DNA from: Cristatella mucedo
Taxonomy: Eukaryota; Bryozoa; Phylactolaemata; Cristatellidae
NCBI GenBank assembly: GCA_009760855.2
Contig: WPIO01000008.1
Coordinates: 3,160,001-3,222,000 of the forward strand
Direction: 5' to 3'
Length of the DNA stretch: 62,000 nucleotides
A model generated the notes under the pieces. It had not been told where the DNA came from. It worked only from the letters and a program-made list of their open reading frames with translations, and ran no database searches. Both the position numbers and the translations under genes were made by a program. Below, piece after piece: positions 1 through 62,000 of this stretch. Each line of letters starts with the position of its first letter. Within the stretch, counting starts at the first letter, position 1.

Positions 1-510
1 AAAGTTTGAAAAGGTGGTCCTACCTACAAGCTTTTGACCTTGCTGATGTAGATAACTGCGTGCATTTCGTCATAGTTGAGAGTATATTTTGCGGCTGTGC
101 ATGTGCCAATCTAGGCACTACCTGATTCGCTACCGCTAACTGTCGGCGTTTATTTGATTCGTGAAAACAATATTTTATTACGCACGCACAAAAAGTTAGA
201 CTATCACCCTCAGTTAATATTCGAGTAATATAAAGTTTGCCTCAAGTAACGGCCTCATTAGTAATATATAGCTGCAGAAGAGCCTTTACGACCAGCACCA
301 GCTTGCAAGGAGCATTACAAGATTTTCCACTGCAGGACTCAAACCATTAACGTTGGTCGTGAACATAAGATTTAGTTATTTACAGCGATCCAAGAGAACT
401 AAATTTATTTCGAAGCACTCCACGCATAGAGTTGAATTAGGCTCGATCACGTGCAAGTCACGCGTGTGCAGACGAGGGTCTCCTAAATGCGTAGCGTTAA
501 ACCCCGGCTG

Positions 511-651
511 TATTATAGATCGATTAGAGAGATTATATTATAGATCGATTATAGAGATTATATTATAGATCGATTAGAGAGATTATATTATAGATCGATT
601 ATAGAGATTATATTATAGATCGATTATAGAGATTATATTATAGATCGATTT
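511..651. repeat. 26-bp tandem array, about 6 copies
   Basis: A unit that begins TATTATAGATCGATTA recurs about every 25-26 bp, with a GAGAG or TAGAG variation. The array ends where the hAT MITE starts, and its unit contains GATTAGAG, the 8 bases found on the far side of that element. Confidence 0.9.
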
Positions 652-654
652 GAA

Positions 655-858
655 CAGTGGTTCTCAACCTTCTTATTGCCGCGACTCATTAATACAGTTC
701 CTCACGTTGTGGCAATTCCCAGCCGTAAAATTATTTTGTGCGAAACGTGAAAATGCGTGTTTTCCGATGGTCTTAGGCGACCCCCGTGAAAATTGTTCGA
801 CAATTCGAGAATTGTTCGACCCCCAAAGAAGTCAAGACCCACAGATTGAGAACCGCTG
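655..858 (+). mobile_element. SPIN/Charlie-like hAT non-autonomous element (MITE), 204 bp
   Basis: The ends are imperfect terminal inverted repeats: CAGTGGTTCTCAACCT on the left, and the complement of CAGCGGTTCTCAATCT on the right. The flanking 8 bases (GATTTGAA and GATTAGAG) match at 6 of 8, as an aged hAT target duplication would. The interior has TTAGGCGACCCC and TTCGACCCCCAAAG blocks that I recall from SPIN (Space Invader) MITEs of tetrapods and some invertebrates. No transposase is encoded. The family assignment is from memory and needs an alignment. Confidence 0.8.
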
Positions 859-1220
859 GATTAGAGCCTCAGTGATGGTTAACTGAGTCTCTCTAATAAT
901 CTTAAGTGCTGCAAAGGAGAACGTCTAGAAGCTTTTATCAGAAAGAGAACCTCTGGTTTAGTAAATCGACTACGCGATAGTAAAAACGAAGTGGTTTTGT
1001 CTTTGTTCACATTCAAAAGTCCTCGCAGCCAGCCGATTCTCTGCACGTCTGTTCTGGCGCCATCTAGGAAGCTACCGCCTGCCTCAAACTATGCGAAATC
1101 AATGAGATACGTAGCCGCACCGGTGGCTGTGCGACTGTTGCTGAGCTTTCGACAGACATCATCCTCTGCTATGTCAGTCATCGTCTGGTCTATCGCCTCT
1201 TTTCGAAATCACAGCTACAC

Positions 1221-1249
1221 GCACACGCACGCACATACACACACACACT

Positions 1250-1336
<87 letters not shown>
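1221..1336. repeat. (CA)n followed by (TA)n microsatellite
   Basis: About 100 bp of CA dinucleotides with a few interruptions at the 5' side, then about 16 bp of TA. Confidence 0.97.
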
Positions 1337-1619
1337 CGTATACATGCTATAAATCGTATTTTTTGCTCTAGTACTAGGAAATGTCTTTGTTGCGCCCTCT
1401 AGTGGACCCTAAGTCTGTCGCAAGGCCTAGAAGAATCGAAGCGCAGGTCCTTGACAAGCGACAGTTTAGAGATTCAATCCTTAAATCAAAGACCGATAGA
1501 ATTGAATGCTCCCAAGGCTCGGTGTAGTGTGGCTTCAGCCGAGTTCACACGGCGAATCTCGCTTCTGTCCTGTGTTTGTATTCTTGCGTCCTGCTCTGGT
1601 CTTCCTTTTTGTAAGCACC

Positions 1620-1780
1620 TCTGGGTCTTAGCCCAGGTGTAAGGTGCTCGTTCTCCACAATCCAGGGCGTGGGTTCGAGTCCCGCCGTGAGAAATCCTTT
1701 ATTTCCCACTGCAAGCGGTGGTGATAGCTTTAAAGGCTCTTCTACCGCTATATAAATGAGGCTATTAAGTCGGCTGGCCT
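1620..1780 (+). mobile_element. SINE B (tRNA-derived), copy 1
   Basis: A tRNA-like head with an A-box-like TAGCCCAGGTGTAAGG and a near-perfect B box GGTTCGAGTCCC. A body with GCAAGCGGTGGTGATAG and a tail CTATATAAATGAGGCTATTAAG follow. The same modules recur at 11677, 24302 and 32114. Confidence 0.85.
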
Positions 1781-1939
1781 TTAGGAAGTTTACACGGTCA
1801 GTTTTCCTCGAAGTCACGATTCCTACTAGCTCCGTCCCACCGAGTCATCCTGGGAAAATTGCTTTTGCTAGAGAGATATGAATTTGGCTCTCCGTGGTCC
1901 ACCGCCCGGTGAGTTTTAACCTTCCACGCTCGCCTTTAT

Positions 1940-2252
1940 CGCCCGCCGCCTCAGTACCAGATTCCTCGACAACGAACTCGTAGATGCCGGCACATCATCG
2001 CCGCCATATTCACTCTAGGCGGCGCCCGCTCCAGCGACCGCAGCTCATTGGCGGCCACCGCTTCGGATGAGCGATCGCCATGCCACGCTCCGGGCCGCTC
2101 AATTGCAGAGAGCTCGCAGGAGCAGCCGAGTCGCCGCTACCTGCTCAGCGAGACCTCTCGAGACGTCTGTAATGGTCGGCCTACGTCAGCTGCTACTGGG
2201 CAACTGTCGCTTCTACTGGACTGCTGGGAAATGAGGATGCCGCGCGCCTGAG
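1940..2252 (+). promoter_or_regulatory. Putative ADAMTS promoter and 5' UTR
   Basis: A GC- and CpG-rich stretch just upstream of the start codon. It contains GCCGCCATATT at 2000-2010, a match to the reverse complement of the YY1 consensus often found at transcription starts, and an inverted CCAAT box (ATTGG, 2047-2051). No TATA box is evident. The transcription start is not known. Confidence 0.4.
2231..2251 (+). promoter_or_regulatory. Six-codon upstream ORF ending one base before the ADAMTS ATG
   Basis: ATG at 2231, stop TGA at 2249-2251, main ATG at 2253. If the mRNA includes it, translation of ADAMTS would need leaky scanning or a very short-range re-initiation. Confidence 0.45.
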
Positions 2253-22424
<20,172 letters not shown>

Positions 22425-24301
22425 CAAATCAGGAAATGTTCGAGAGAGGGATGGAGTTGGTGCACATTGACTCCGATCATCGCGGTATAAAGAAAGCGCG
22501 GTGCCGACATGGCCAACTTCTCGGATGCTTAAAGTCAAGGGCTGGTGTGCTTGTTCGTGGACACTCGATGGAACGTATGCAAGGACCGTCGCTTATCAGC
22601 ACAGCCCAGTCTCCAGTCTCCAGGCCCGCTAACAGCGCGACCACTGACCCCTTGCCGTCCAGAGTGTCGGTCAGAGCTCACTGCGCTCCGGCTTCGTTTG
22701 GGGGATCTGCCATTGGGCGCTACACGTCCAACTGTCCAACGGACTTGCTCTATCATCGCGCGGTATCATACCTTGAACTGAGGCTACTATTTGGCTCGTC
22801 GAGCTTGTACCTCTTGTAAGCTGTTTTTTGTATGCCATCACATTGACGGTTCTTATTGAACGCAGCACTCGTGCCGCTGCCTCGCACAGCAGTTGACCCA
22901 TTCCCCCTTTGCGAGCGCTGGGCTGCTATTCGCTCTACTGTGGCTGCCCAAGCTGCGCCTGCTGGCGTATCGGCTGTAGAGCGGGGCACAATTTAGCCGG
23001 CTCAAACTTTGAAGCTGAGCCGGCAGCGTGTCCCAATCAGAACATGCACCGATTCCTGCATATGTTTGTGATAATAGATTACTTAGATCTGTTTGTCTCA
23101 CTTTGTGCCGATCGTTGGGTTCCCAAGGGAAATTACTCCGGTCTCAAGTTTTGCACCTGCTTGCGCAAGGGTTACTCTGGCCTAGCTACCTGCCTTAAGA
23201 CCAAGCCAAATCACAAGGCCGTACGCCAGTTAAGCGGTGCTCGGTGCAGCACGGAGCAGTTAATCATTTTCACTGACAGGCCTAATAGGTTTCTCATGAG
23301 CTAACGAGCAAATTGGTTTATGTGCGACCGTGAGAAGCTTCAGCCTTTAGCGGTCGGTCATTGTAGCGTCTCATCCGTGCCGGCCCTGGTCGTCTTAGTT
23401 TGGCATAACACCAATGTCACAGTCTCATCCGCCGACGCCACCTCAAGATGCCGACGCGACAGACAGCCGATTGGGTATCGGCTGAGTGGCAAGCGCTGCA
23501 CCTGCTTGCCACATTTCAGCGATACACGACGTGCTCGCGGGTTTGATGACAGCTGGATCGATGAGTGGATCGCTGGGTCGATGACTTTCATGAGATCTGG
23601 TTCGGGTTTTGCGATCGCATCTAACTAATCCGGAGGTCCGTTTGCCGGACTCGCCCATCAGAGCAGATACTCCTGAAAGTGGTGACGGCTCTGTACCGAA
23701 TTGCCGCGATCGCTAGGGCTATTAATCCTGGCTCTGCCCGTGGGGTAAAGTAACGTGCGTTGAGCTACTGACGCCTACAGCCACGATAAAGTCCTGTGTA
23801 GCTTTTAGCTTAGCTTCATAGATCAAGCCCCTTTACGTGAGCTCAAATAGTGACAATGGACATGCTGCAAGCAGAATTTCTATGGCAAAAATTGTCGGTA
23901 ATCTGACCGAGAGAAGGCCTAATCATGCGTGCACTTGTAAGTATTTCTAACAACATTTGTGGGGTGAGAAAAACTAGCTGTGTAATTTGAACGGTAAAAA
24001 GTACTTGGGCATGGCTTCCACTAGCTATTGTTGGTCTCCCCTTTTGCTGCCTACAAGAAAATTACGCAAGATTAGGGATTTAACTGGATAGGGTATGAAT
24101 TGAATTACGATCCGATCGGAATTATACGGACTCCTATCGTAAGTGCAAACCTTGTCGGTTGAATATTTTTCAGTGTTCCACACAAAATTGTGTGTGCGAC
24201 AGGCGATTGGTGATTACGTGAATTTTTAGAGTTCACGTTGATGACTTTAGGAGCAGCCGGACGATCTCATCTCTAATCTTATCGTCATCGTATATTTTTG
24301 C

Positions 24302-24468
24302 TTAGGGTCGTGATAGCCCAGGAGGAAAGGTGCTCGCTCTTCACGACCAAGGTCTTGGGTTCGAGTCCCGCAGTGGGCGATCCTGAATTGCCAACTGCAA
24401 GTGGTGGTGATAGCCGTTAAGGCTCTTCTTCCGCTATACAAATGAGGCTGTTAAATGAGCTCATATTT
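24302..24468 (+). mobile_element. SINE B, copy 3
   Basis: ATAGCCCAGGAGGAAAGGTG head, B box GGGTTCGAGTCCCGC, body GCAAGTGGTGGTGATAGCCG, tail CTATACAAATGAGGCTGTTA. One of the best-preserved copies. Confidence 0.9.
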
Positions 24469-25643
24469 TTTATTTGATTCAACGCGGTTTTAATGCAAGT
24501 CATATTTGCTGCCATATTCTGGATCCCGTGAACAAACAAAGGCTGTCTGTCCCAATGACCGAGTTAGATGCCAATTTATCACCAACAATCAATGCTCAAT
24601 TTAATTTATTGTTTCTGTTCCTTCTTATGAGCCCGGCAGCATTGAGCTTTTCCAGCTAAGAAACTTTAAAGTTTGAAGCTAATGCATTTTTGAAAGCTGT
24701 TTGCGATGCAGGTATTTTTTATCTGTATTCAGACTCTGGTGACACCCTCGGTAGTCATAAGTAATGCAATGCATTCGAAACATTAATTCCGATCTCAACG
24801 AGAAAGCTAAGCTAAATTCACTCCGTGTAGCCGCCGAAGATGGATGGATGAATTCCAATGTTGGATCTTGGCCAAGTATCGCACAGTCTTCCATTCTCCT
24901 CTTATTTGTCCATGACCACTTGCAGATGATTAAGAGTCGGATGCTAGGAGTCCTGAATAAAGGGAATTTCAATAATCTCGAAGCGATGTCACAAATGTGC
25001 GATACTTTGTCTTTCGAGCTCTTATCTAACCAGGTCCCGATTTTGGTGATTTCTTTCCTTAGCTGAAAGTGAAGGAGGCCGACTTGACAGTGGAAGCGAT
25101 GTGTCAACCAATCGACGGGGCCGTTGTAGAATAGTGCATGTAGATTGTGGGCAAACGGCACACGAGTGAAGCTAGCAGAACCAATACCGATGGTTAGTTC
25201 GTCTAACTTTTGGGTGAAACTTGATTTGCAATAATCTTGAATTATAGCCAGATGCTCCGTCACGTGGCCGCATGTCGACATGTCGACATGTCGCACATGC
25301 TGTACGCAGCTCGCTACTCATAGCTCACGTTGGCTACATACAGAAGCAGCTTCTGAAAAAGCTACCACCGGTGTCGAGGTCGAGGTTGACGTGATTAAAA
25401 AAGAATTAACCCAATTGAACTATTTCGCGAAGGGATCATTCCCATAAGACTGTCGTATCCTTGAAGAGCTAGCAGCTGCTGCCGCGGCTCGGCTAATTGC
25501 AAGGCGTTGCTACGTCTGCGCTGCTACGGCTTGTATCTGCCTAGCTGAACTAACAAACCGGGATTGGTCAAAGTTTGCATTGATGTGACTTCGCGATCCC
25601 GAAGAATTGCAGCGCTAGCTTTCAGTAGCGCATTCGGCGGTGG

Positions 25644-25735
25644 TCCCTTAGGACTTTCCTTGGGGCGGTGGGCTGCCGGGACATCCTTGGGGCGGTGGGC
25701 TGCTGGGACTTTCCTTGGGGCAGTGGGCTGCGAAA
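25644..25735. repeat. About 30-bp tandem repeat, 3 copies
   Basis: The unit CCTTGGGGCGGTGGGCTGC, followed by TGGGACTTT or CGGGACAT, occurs three times. Confidence 0.85.
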
Positions 25736-26489
25736 TTAACATCAACTCTATTTTAGCTCACGTGATGTGCATTGCTCTTTCGGAGCCATTTGTCTAACGC
25801 CAGGCTATCAAACTATACATCAAAGCAAGTTAAAGACCAGCTTTACACGCCGAGATAAAAGTAAGAAACGAGAACTAACGGAAAAGTTGGCAGACACCAC
25901 TCATTTTCCTGTGCAATTTTTCAAGACGCTGAGGGTGACTGAAAGAACAGTTGAAACTGCTGCCGATGACGCACTCGAAGTGGTCACGATGCCTTACTTA
26001 CGACTGCTAAAGGGAAATTGCAACTCACACTACCAGCTGCTGCAAAGCGATCAGAGGTAGGCAGGTCCGTCTGCTTTTTTACGTCTTGGTTCTTGCCTTG
26101 TGCTTGGCGCCGACTACGGGGTTGAGTAAAGCGGAGAGATTTTATATCGAAGCCCCTTGTATCCAAGCTCCGAGGTGGGATTTCTGTATAGTTCAGAGAA
26201 CATTTTCCAGTATCTTAATGCCTGTATCATAAGACGCTATCAATTATCAAGCAGGGCAATTCGAGCTGCTACTACGAAATCGAGCTGCAGGTGTACCGGG
26301 CAAGTACTCCGAGTAGTTCCGTATGTGGGTGCAGCCATCTTTGTCGGCTCCATGGACGAGAATAGCAAACACGAAAAAAAGCTCTCTGCGATGTCCTTCA
26401 TCTTATTCAACTCACGACTTGCACGACCTAGTGCCTGTACCATAAGATGCCTTTAGCTGGTGCTAAACTCTGCAGCTTGATTTGTCTGT

Positions 26490-27005
26490 CATTTGATTGA
26501 AGCTGCCACATTACGTCTACTTCTCTCGTACATGCGCTGGCTCCCCAGCACGCCGCGTATCGACTTCAAGCCTCCGTAACTTAATTTGAGGTCCTTCAAT
26601 TCTTTCTGTCTTCTCCGGCGTACCTATCCGAAACGCTTCCTAATCAGGTTTCTCAGATTAGCGCCACCCACTGTTCTGACTCAGGTCGTTCAGCCGTGCC
26701 TCTATCCAGCCTCAGATTCTTTGGAGACTGGTCGTTCAGTTCGTGTGCTCGTAAACCCTGAAACTAGCTCTCGATTGACGTGACGACATCCCTTGACTTG
26801 ACAGCATTTATAAAAAATTTACGAAACGACCCGCTCCTCATTTTATGTGCTACCCCTTGTGAATAGTCCTTTTGGTGTTTATTCGTGCCGACACTGTGCA
26901 TGTTTTCAACAGCACGCTGACAGGCTTTCTTTTCAGAATGTTTAGCTTACGTAGAAATTGTGTTAGCGTTAGTGCATTCAATAAATATGTAATCATTATT
27001 ACTAT
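26490..27005 (+). mobile_element. L2/CR1-like LINE 3' relic
   Basis: It has GCGCTGGCTCCCCAGC, CGCGTATCGACTTCAAG, TTCTTTGGAGAC and the GCCGACACTGTGCATG block in the order of the 58425 copy. It ends in an AATCATTATTACTAT tail. Confidence 0.75.
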
Positions 27006-27949
27006 CGTTGTTATTTTCGGATTTTGCAGTTAGTAGTTTATAATAACCATCAGAAACGGCATCTGTGATCCAGTTACGAAGCGAGCTTATAGACGCTCTA
27101 TTAATCCCATTATAAGCTAGGTTTGTCCGTAATTCATCAAGTCAGTCACCATCACTGACTCAAGTTTACACCGAGTCTTTTGTGTTCGACTAATAGAACT
27201 ATAACAACGACTCCAGTGCAGCAAATAAGCATTTTATGAGGAGATAATTCGATAGTTTGCATATGTAGCTGCAACATGCATTCTCGTGGTTGAGATGGAT
27301 CATTAAAAAATATTAGAAATCTACAGGACGCTAAACTCATAAAGGAGTTTTCCATGGGTGGCCATGGCATTACAGCAGCTTGCACTTCTGGACTACGACT
27401 CACTTTGCTGTCGCCAGAGGTGACCACCGGCGCTTTCCGGCTTTTTCCACCTTCCAGAGACGAGTTGGAGTATTCTATTTGTCTTAGGTGCATGCTAATT
27501 TTCATATAAAATCCGTGGTGCAATAAATTGGGGACAAAAAAGAGCAACAGAATACTTATGACAGAGATCGCCAAAACTAATATTTGTTAAATATCGTCCG
27601 GCATCTAACGCAAGAAACAATCATTCGTCCAAGCGCTTTGACCTGTTGGGAGACAAGGAAAAAGCCGGATACATCGAGCTAGCGGTCACCTGAGAATTGC
27701 TGGCGAATCGCCACTATTAGACGTGCAGGCATCGGATAGAAATATCCGTACAAATTAGGATGATCTTGACTAATTGATCACTCTGTCTTCTCGGAATAAC
27801 TGTGGACTTCAACGAAGACGACGACGACAAGCGAACAATTTCCGCCATAATGTAAAAGCGAGTCGAAGCAGCCTGAGCAGACTGAAGACCTGAAGCGACG
27901 TCGACACGATCGGTCAAGGTCACAATCAGTGCTTCGTTTCGCTTCGGCG

Positions 27950-28700
27950 TTTCGAGTAGTTTCGCTGCTTTGACGAGCGATCCGTGCAGCGCTACGAGCT
28001 AGCAACGCTACGAGTTAGCAGCGAGCCGCCGCTTTCGCGCTCTCCTTCCCTCGGCAACGATTCGAGAAGGGGCAATAGCAAACCAGCACGGCCAGCTCGG
28101 CGACGCTGCAGAGCCTGCTTCGGCCGCTTCCGGCAGCTTCTTCCGGCGGCGGCTGCGAGCATTTGAGTGCTGACTCTGCGATTCTCGGCTCTACCGGAAT
28201 ACTTATCATTTCTCGCATTCGCGGCAATACTCTCAAAGCTGCCTTGCAAATTGCAGCTGTGGCCCGCTTCGCTACATGTCACTCGCGCGACGTTCCCGCC
28301 GCGCCCGGCCGCCGCCGCCTCCTCTTTAGCCAGTCTGCCGCCATCTTTCAAGCTGGGCTTTCGCTGTCGCCGCTCCAAGATTTTCCTATCTGCAAAGAAC
28401 TTTGAGCGGTGAATTCGATGCAGATGGCAGATGGCAGTTGCAACCGGTGGAGCGTTCTATAGCAGCAGCAGCAGACGAAGATGACAGGCGGTCTCGCGAA
28501 CCTCGACGACAGAGTATCAAGCGACAGCTTGTCCCGCGGCACCTCACCTCGTCAAGGCGGCTGTGGCTTCGAAGCGGCGAGGCTCGCTCGCCCTATGCGG
28601 GCGCATCGCCCGCTCTCTCGGAGCGGAAGTATAACTTCCGGGCCTCTCGGAAATCGCGGTTTGCCACTTGCTCGTAGGCCGAGTCACTAGCGTCGGATTG
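27950..28700. other. CpG-rich island in the spacer, function unknown
   Basis: Much higher in GC and CpG than its flanks. Open frames exist on both strands: 28481-28690 on +, and 27992-28378 on -. None shows a domain. It could be a promoter with a first exon of an unseen gene, a CpG-rich 3' exon of FREM, or neither. Confidence 0.35.
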
Positions 28701-29182
28701 AATGCGAGAGCACTTGCCTAGAGGCGCACGAAGAAAGAGGTTTAAAGTTCGGCGCGATGTGAGCACTTCGCATTGAGACATGAGAAAAATGGGCCCGCTG
28801 CAGCCGGCTGGGTTCGCGGTCCTTGACCCCCTCGACCCCAGCAGCCAGCCAATTCGCAGCTAATGTGCTCAATGCGTTCTCTTCAACGTTTACCCGACGA
28901 GGTATTGGACAAGCCTAAGAAATGGTTATCACCTCGTCTGTAGCGCCGTAAAGCGATGAGAATTTTGTGTTTGTCAGACAAAAGCACTTTCTGCGATTGC
29001 ACACATTATGCTTAATCTTTGAACTCTACTCTCTGGAAAGCTTTTTCATTTCACCCCCAAAGAAAATGTGGACGTACGGCTGCATAACTATTATTAATAA
29101 TAGTAACAATCGTATCTACTAATAATATATACATAAATGGATATGTAAGTAGCAATTTCGCAGCCGCCACGGCCACCACGTT

Positions 29183-29375
29183 TTGAAAAGAAAAATCTTC
29201 GGAGAAGGAAAAGAAAAAGCTTCAGAGAAGGAAAAGAAAAAGCTTCACAGAAGGAAAAGGAAAAGCTTCGGAGAAGGAAAAGGAAAATCTTTGGAGAAGG
29301 AAAAGCTTCGGAGAAGAAAAAGGAAAATCTTCGGAGAAGGAGAAGGAAAATCTTCGGAAGCTTCGGAGAGAAAAC
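29183..29375. repeat. Polypurine block with imperfect GGAGAAGGAAAAG repeats
   Basis: Nearly pure A/G on the + strand for about 190 bp, with units such as AAGCTTCGGAGAAGGAAAAG. On the FREM strand it is a polypyrimidine tract downstream of exon 15. Confidence 0.85.
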
Positions 29376-29821
29376 GACGTCGACAACTAAAGAACCGATA
29401 CCGATCGTAAGAAAATGTGGAATCGAGTTCACTGTCGATGCCCCAACGAGAAAATACATCTGTGAGCAAAGATCATAGGGGAAAGAAAGACGTCTTGATC
29501 GAGCGCTAGTCGGCCAACAAAAGTCTGTAAGCGAAACCAAGGGAGGAGAATTTTCTCTGACGCAGCGATCGTACGCGCACGGCGGTCATCCGAGACTTGC
29601 TGCACAGACTGCGAGCAGCGCTTCCGAATCTTCGCAAGATCTTGCAGTTTATAATGAAAGCTGACAGACGTTCAGGATGCAGTGCCTCTACAGAGCCCGG
29701 CTTTCTGAACCGCCGCAGCCGGAAACAATTGCTATTCAAAAGACGACTGCAGCTCGGCGTGCAGCAGCTCGGCGAGAGTGTGTCGCTGTCGGTTGAAATA
29801 TAGGATTCGCGCTCGTCTCAC

Positions 29822-61012
<31,191 letters not shown>

Positions 61013-61361
61013 GAGCCGAAGAGGGTGAAAGCGGCGGCGGCGGCGGCCGACACGTACGGCCGAGCGACAGTGCAGCCAGCAGGCAGGCGGAGGGGGCGCC
61101 GCCTAAGCGCGCCGGCGTAATTAGATCTGCAGCCTCCTACGCGCGACCTGCGACCTCCACCTGCCCGCCCGTCTGCCTGCCAGCTGCGGTGAAGGCGGCG
61201 GCGGTGGTGGCCTCTCGGCCGGCGCCCGCCGACTGGCCGACCGTCTGGCCGAAGCCGCGAGCCGCCAGCTACCGGGGCCAGCAACGATCCGCAGCCGACG
61301 TCCGAGCGATTCGCCGCCGTGGACGTTGGCCCCGCCTCGAGCGAGCGCAGCCTCTACCGCA

Positions 61362-61411
<50 letters not shown>

Positions 61412-61457
61412 CATTGCTGCGGCGGCGATGGCCGCCTCGCGGTCGTGACATTGACAG
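61013..61457 (-). promoter_or_regulatory. GC-rich FREM 5' flank with (CGG)n
   Basis: Very high in CpG, which fits a promoter and 5' UTR. A (CCG)n run at 61361-61411 (about 16 copies) reads (CGG)n on the FREM strand, about 350 bp before the start codon. The transcription start is unknown. Confidence 0.45.
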
Positions 61458-61720
61458 CCGGGCTGGCTAGGCCCGGCGGCTAAGGTGCTCGCCTCGAGCA
61501 GCTTGCCGGATGAGACGTTTAAAAATAAGCTACAAAGCCGACCGTCCCTCTGTGTACTCGCTGGGTCCACGCGAATCGTCTAAACCGCTTGCCTTTGCGT
61601 GCTGCTGCTGTGCATGTGCTGCTGCTATGCAACAAATCTACACGCTTCCTTTAAAGCGCCTTAAAGTGCCTAGAAAGAGATTTAGTTCTCTTTGGATGCA
61701 ATACAAATGCCTTATTATCT
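61458..61720 (+). mobile_element. SINE A head and LINE-type tail, diverged
   Basis: CTGGCTAGGCCCGGCGGCTA with GGTGCTCGCC is a SINE A head fragment. 61640-61715 has CTTTAAAGCGCC, then GTGCCTAGAAAGAGATTTAG, the LINE tail. The part between is not recognised. Confidence 0.6.
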
Positions 61721-62000
61721 CAATATCAAAAAGCGCGGCGGGACTGGGGCGGGTGCTCTTTGAGAATCCGTGCGGCGGACGGACAAAGAGCTGCCTGCTG
61801 CTCTGACTGCGTTGGCTGCCGAGTCGCGCTCCCTTGGTCATAGGCCATAGGCCATAGGTCATAGACCAACCTCTGGCTCTCAATTCCGCCAGGCTGGTGT
61901 AACTGACACGATGGGGTGCACGGGAAAATCACGCGCCTCGCTTCCGCTGGCGAAGAAGGATTTTCGTCTAGGCGGCGGCGGGCGGGGCAAGACATGCAAA

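Larger units (their letters stand above)
1..2252. other. 5' flank of ADAMTS, no gene seen
   Basis: No coding exon was recognised. It holds a minus-strand SINE B fragment (about 290-355), a 26-bp tandem array, a hAT MITE, a (CA)n-(TA)n microsatellite, a SINE B copy and a GC-rich promoter-like end. The open frames here are short and carry no domain signature. Confidence 0.6.
22425..29821. other. Convergent spacer between ADAMTS and FREM
   Basis: Both genes point into this 7.4-kb stretch. It should hold the ADAMTS 3' UTR and the missing 3' exons of FREM, but I could recognise no Calx-beta, lectin or transmembrane exon on the - strand. It holds SINE B (24302), a LINE relic (26490), a 3-copy 30-bp tandem repeat (25644), a CpG-rich island (27950-28700) and a polypurine block (29183). 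The first AATAAA on the + strand that I noticed is near 24956. Confidence 0.5.

Noticed and set aside
1620-1700. tRNA gene
   Set aside because: A and B boxes are present but the sequence cannot form a full cloverleaf with paired acceptor arms, and the same unit recurs many times with a common tail. It is a SINE head. The same holds for the other SINE A and SINE B copies.

Overview
This window is nuclear DNA from a multicellular animal. The genes are split by many GT-AG introns, the proteins are animal extracellular-matrix families, and introns and spacers are full of microsatellites, tRNA-derived SINEs, L2/CR1-like LINE relics and DNA-transposon remnants. The animal is most likely an invertebrate bilaterian. 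I cannot place the phylum from sequence alone.

Two large genes converge. On the + strand, 2253-22424, lies a complete ADAMTS metalloprotease of the ADAMTS16/18 type. I could join 18 exons with matching splice phases into one frame of 1212 residues: signal peptide, prodomain, furin site, zinc metalloprotease, disintegrin-like, TSP1, Cys-rich, spacer, four more TSP1 repeats and PLAC. On the - strand, 61012 down to 29822, lies a FRAS1/FREM-family gene. Fifteen exons join in phase into the first 1906 residues: signal peptide, N-terminal region, exactly twelve CSPG repeats and a first Calx-beta domain. Its C-terminal part was not found in the 7.4 kb that separates the two genes.

Layout: 1-2252 is the upstream region of ADAMTS, with a 26-bp tandem array, a SPIN-like hAT MITE, a (CA)n tract, a SINE and a GC-rich promoter-like stretch. 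2253-22424 is ADAMTS, with a 490-bp (CT)n tract and long (GT)n tracts in its introns. 22425-29821 is the convergent spacer, with SINE and LINE relics, a CpG-rich island near 28.0-28.7 kb and a polypurine block. 29822-61012 is the FREM gene, with LINEs, SINEs, minisatellites, a 186-bp foldback and a TIR transposon split by a LINE in its introns. 61013-62000 is its GC-rich 5' flank with a (CGG)n run.

Functionally, both products are secreted or cell-surface matrix proteins. FRAS1/FREM proteins build basement-membrane adhesion complexes and ADAMTS16/18-type enzymes remodel matrix, so they may act in the same tissue layer. That link is inference. The SINE family called A here shares its 3' tail with the resident LINE family, which suggests the LINE mobilises it.
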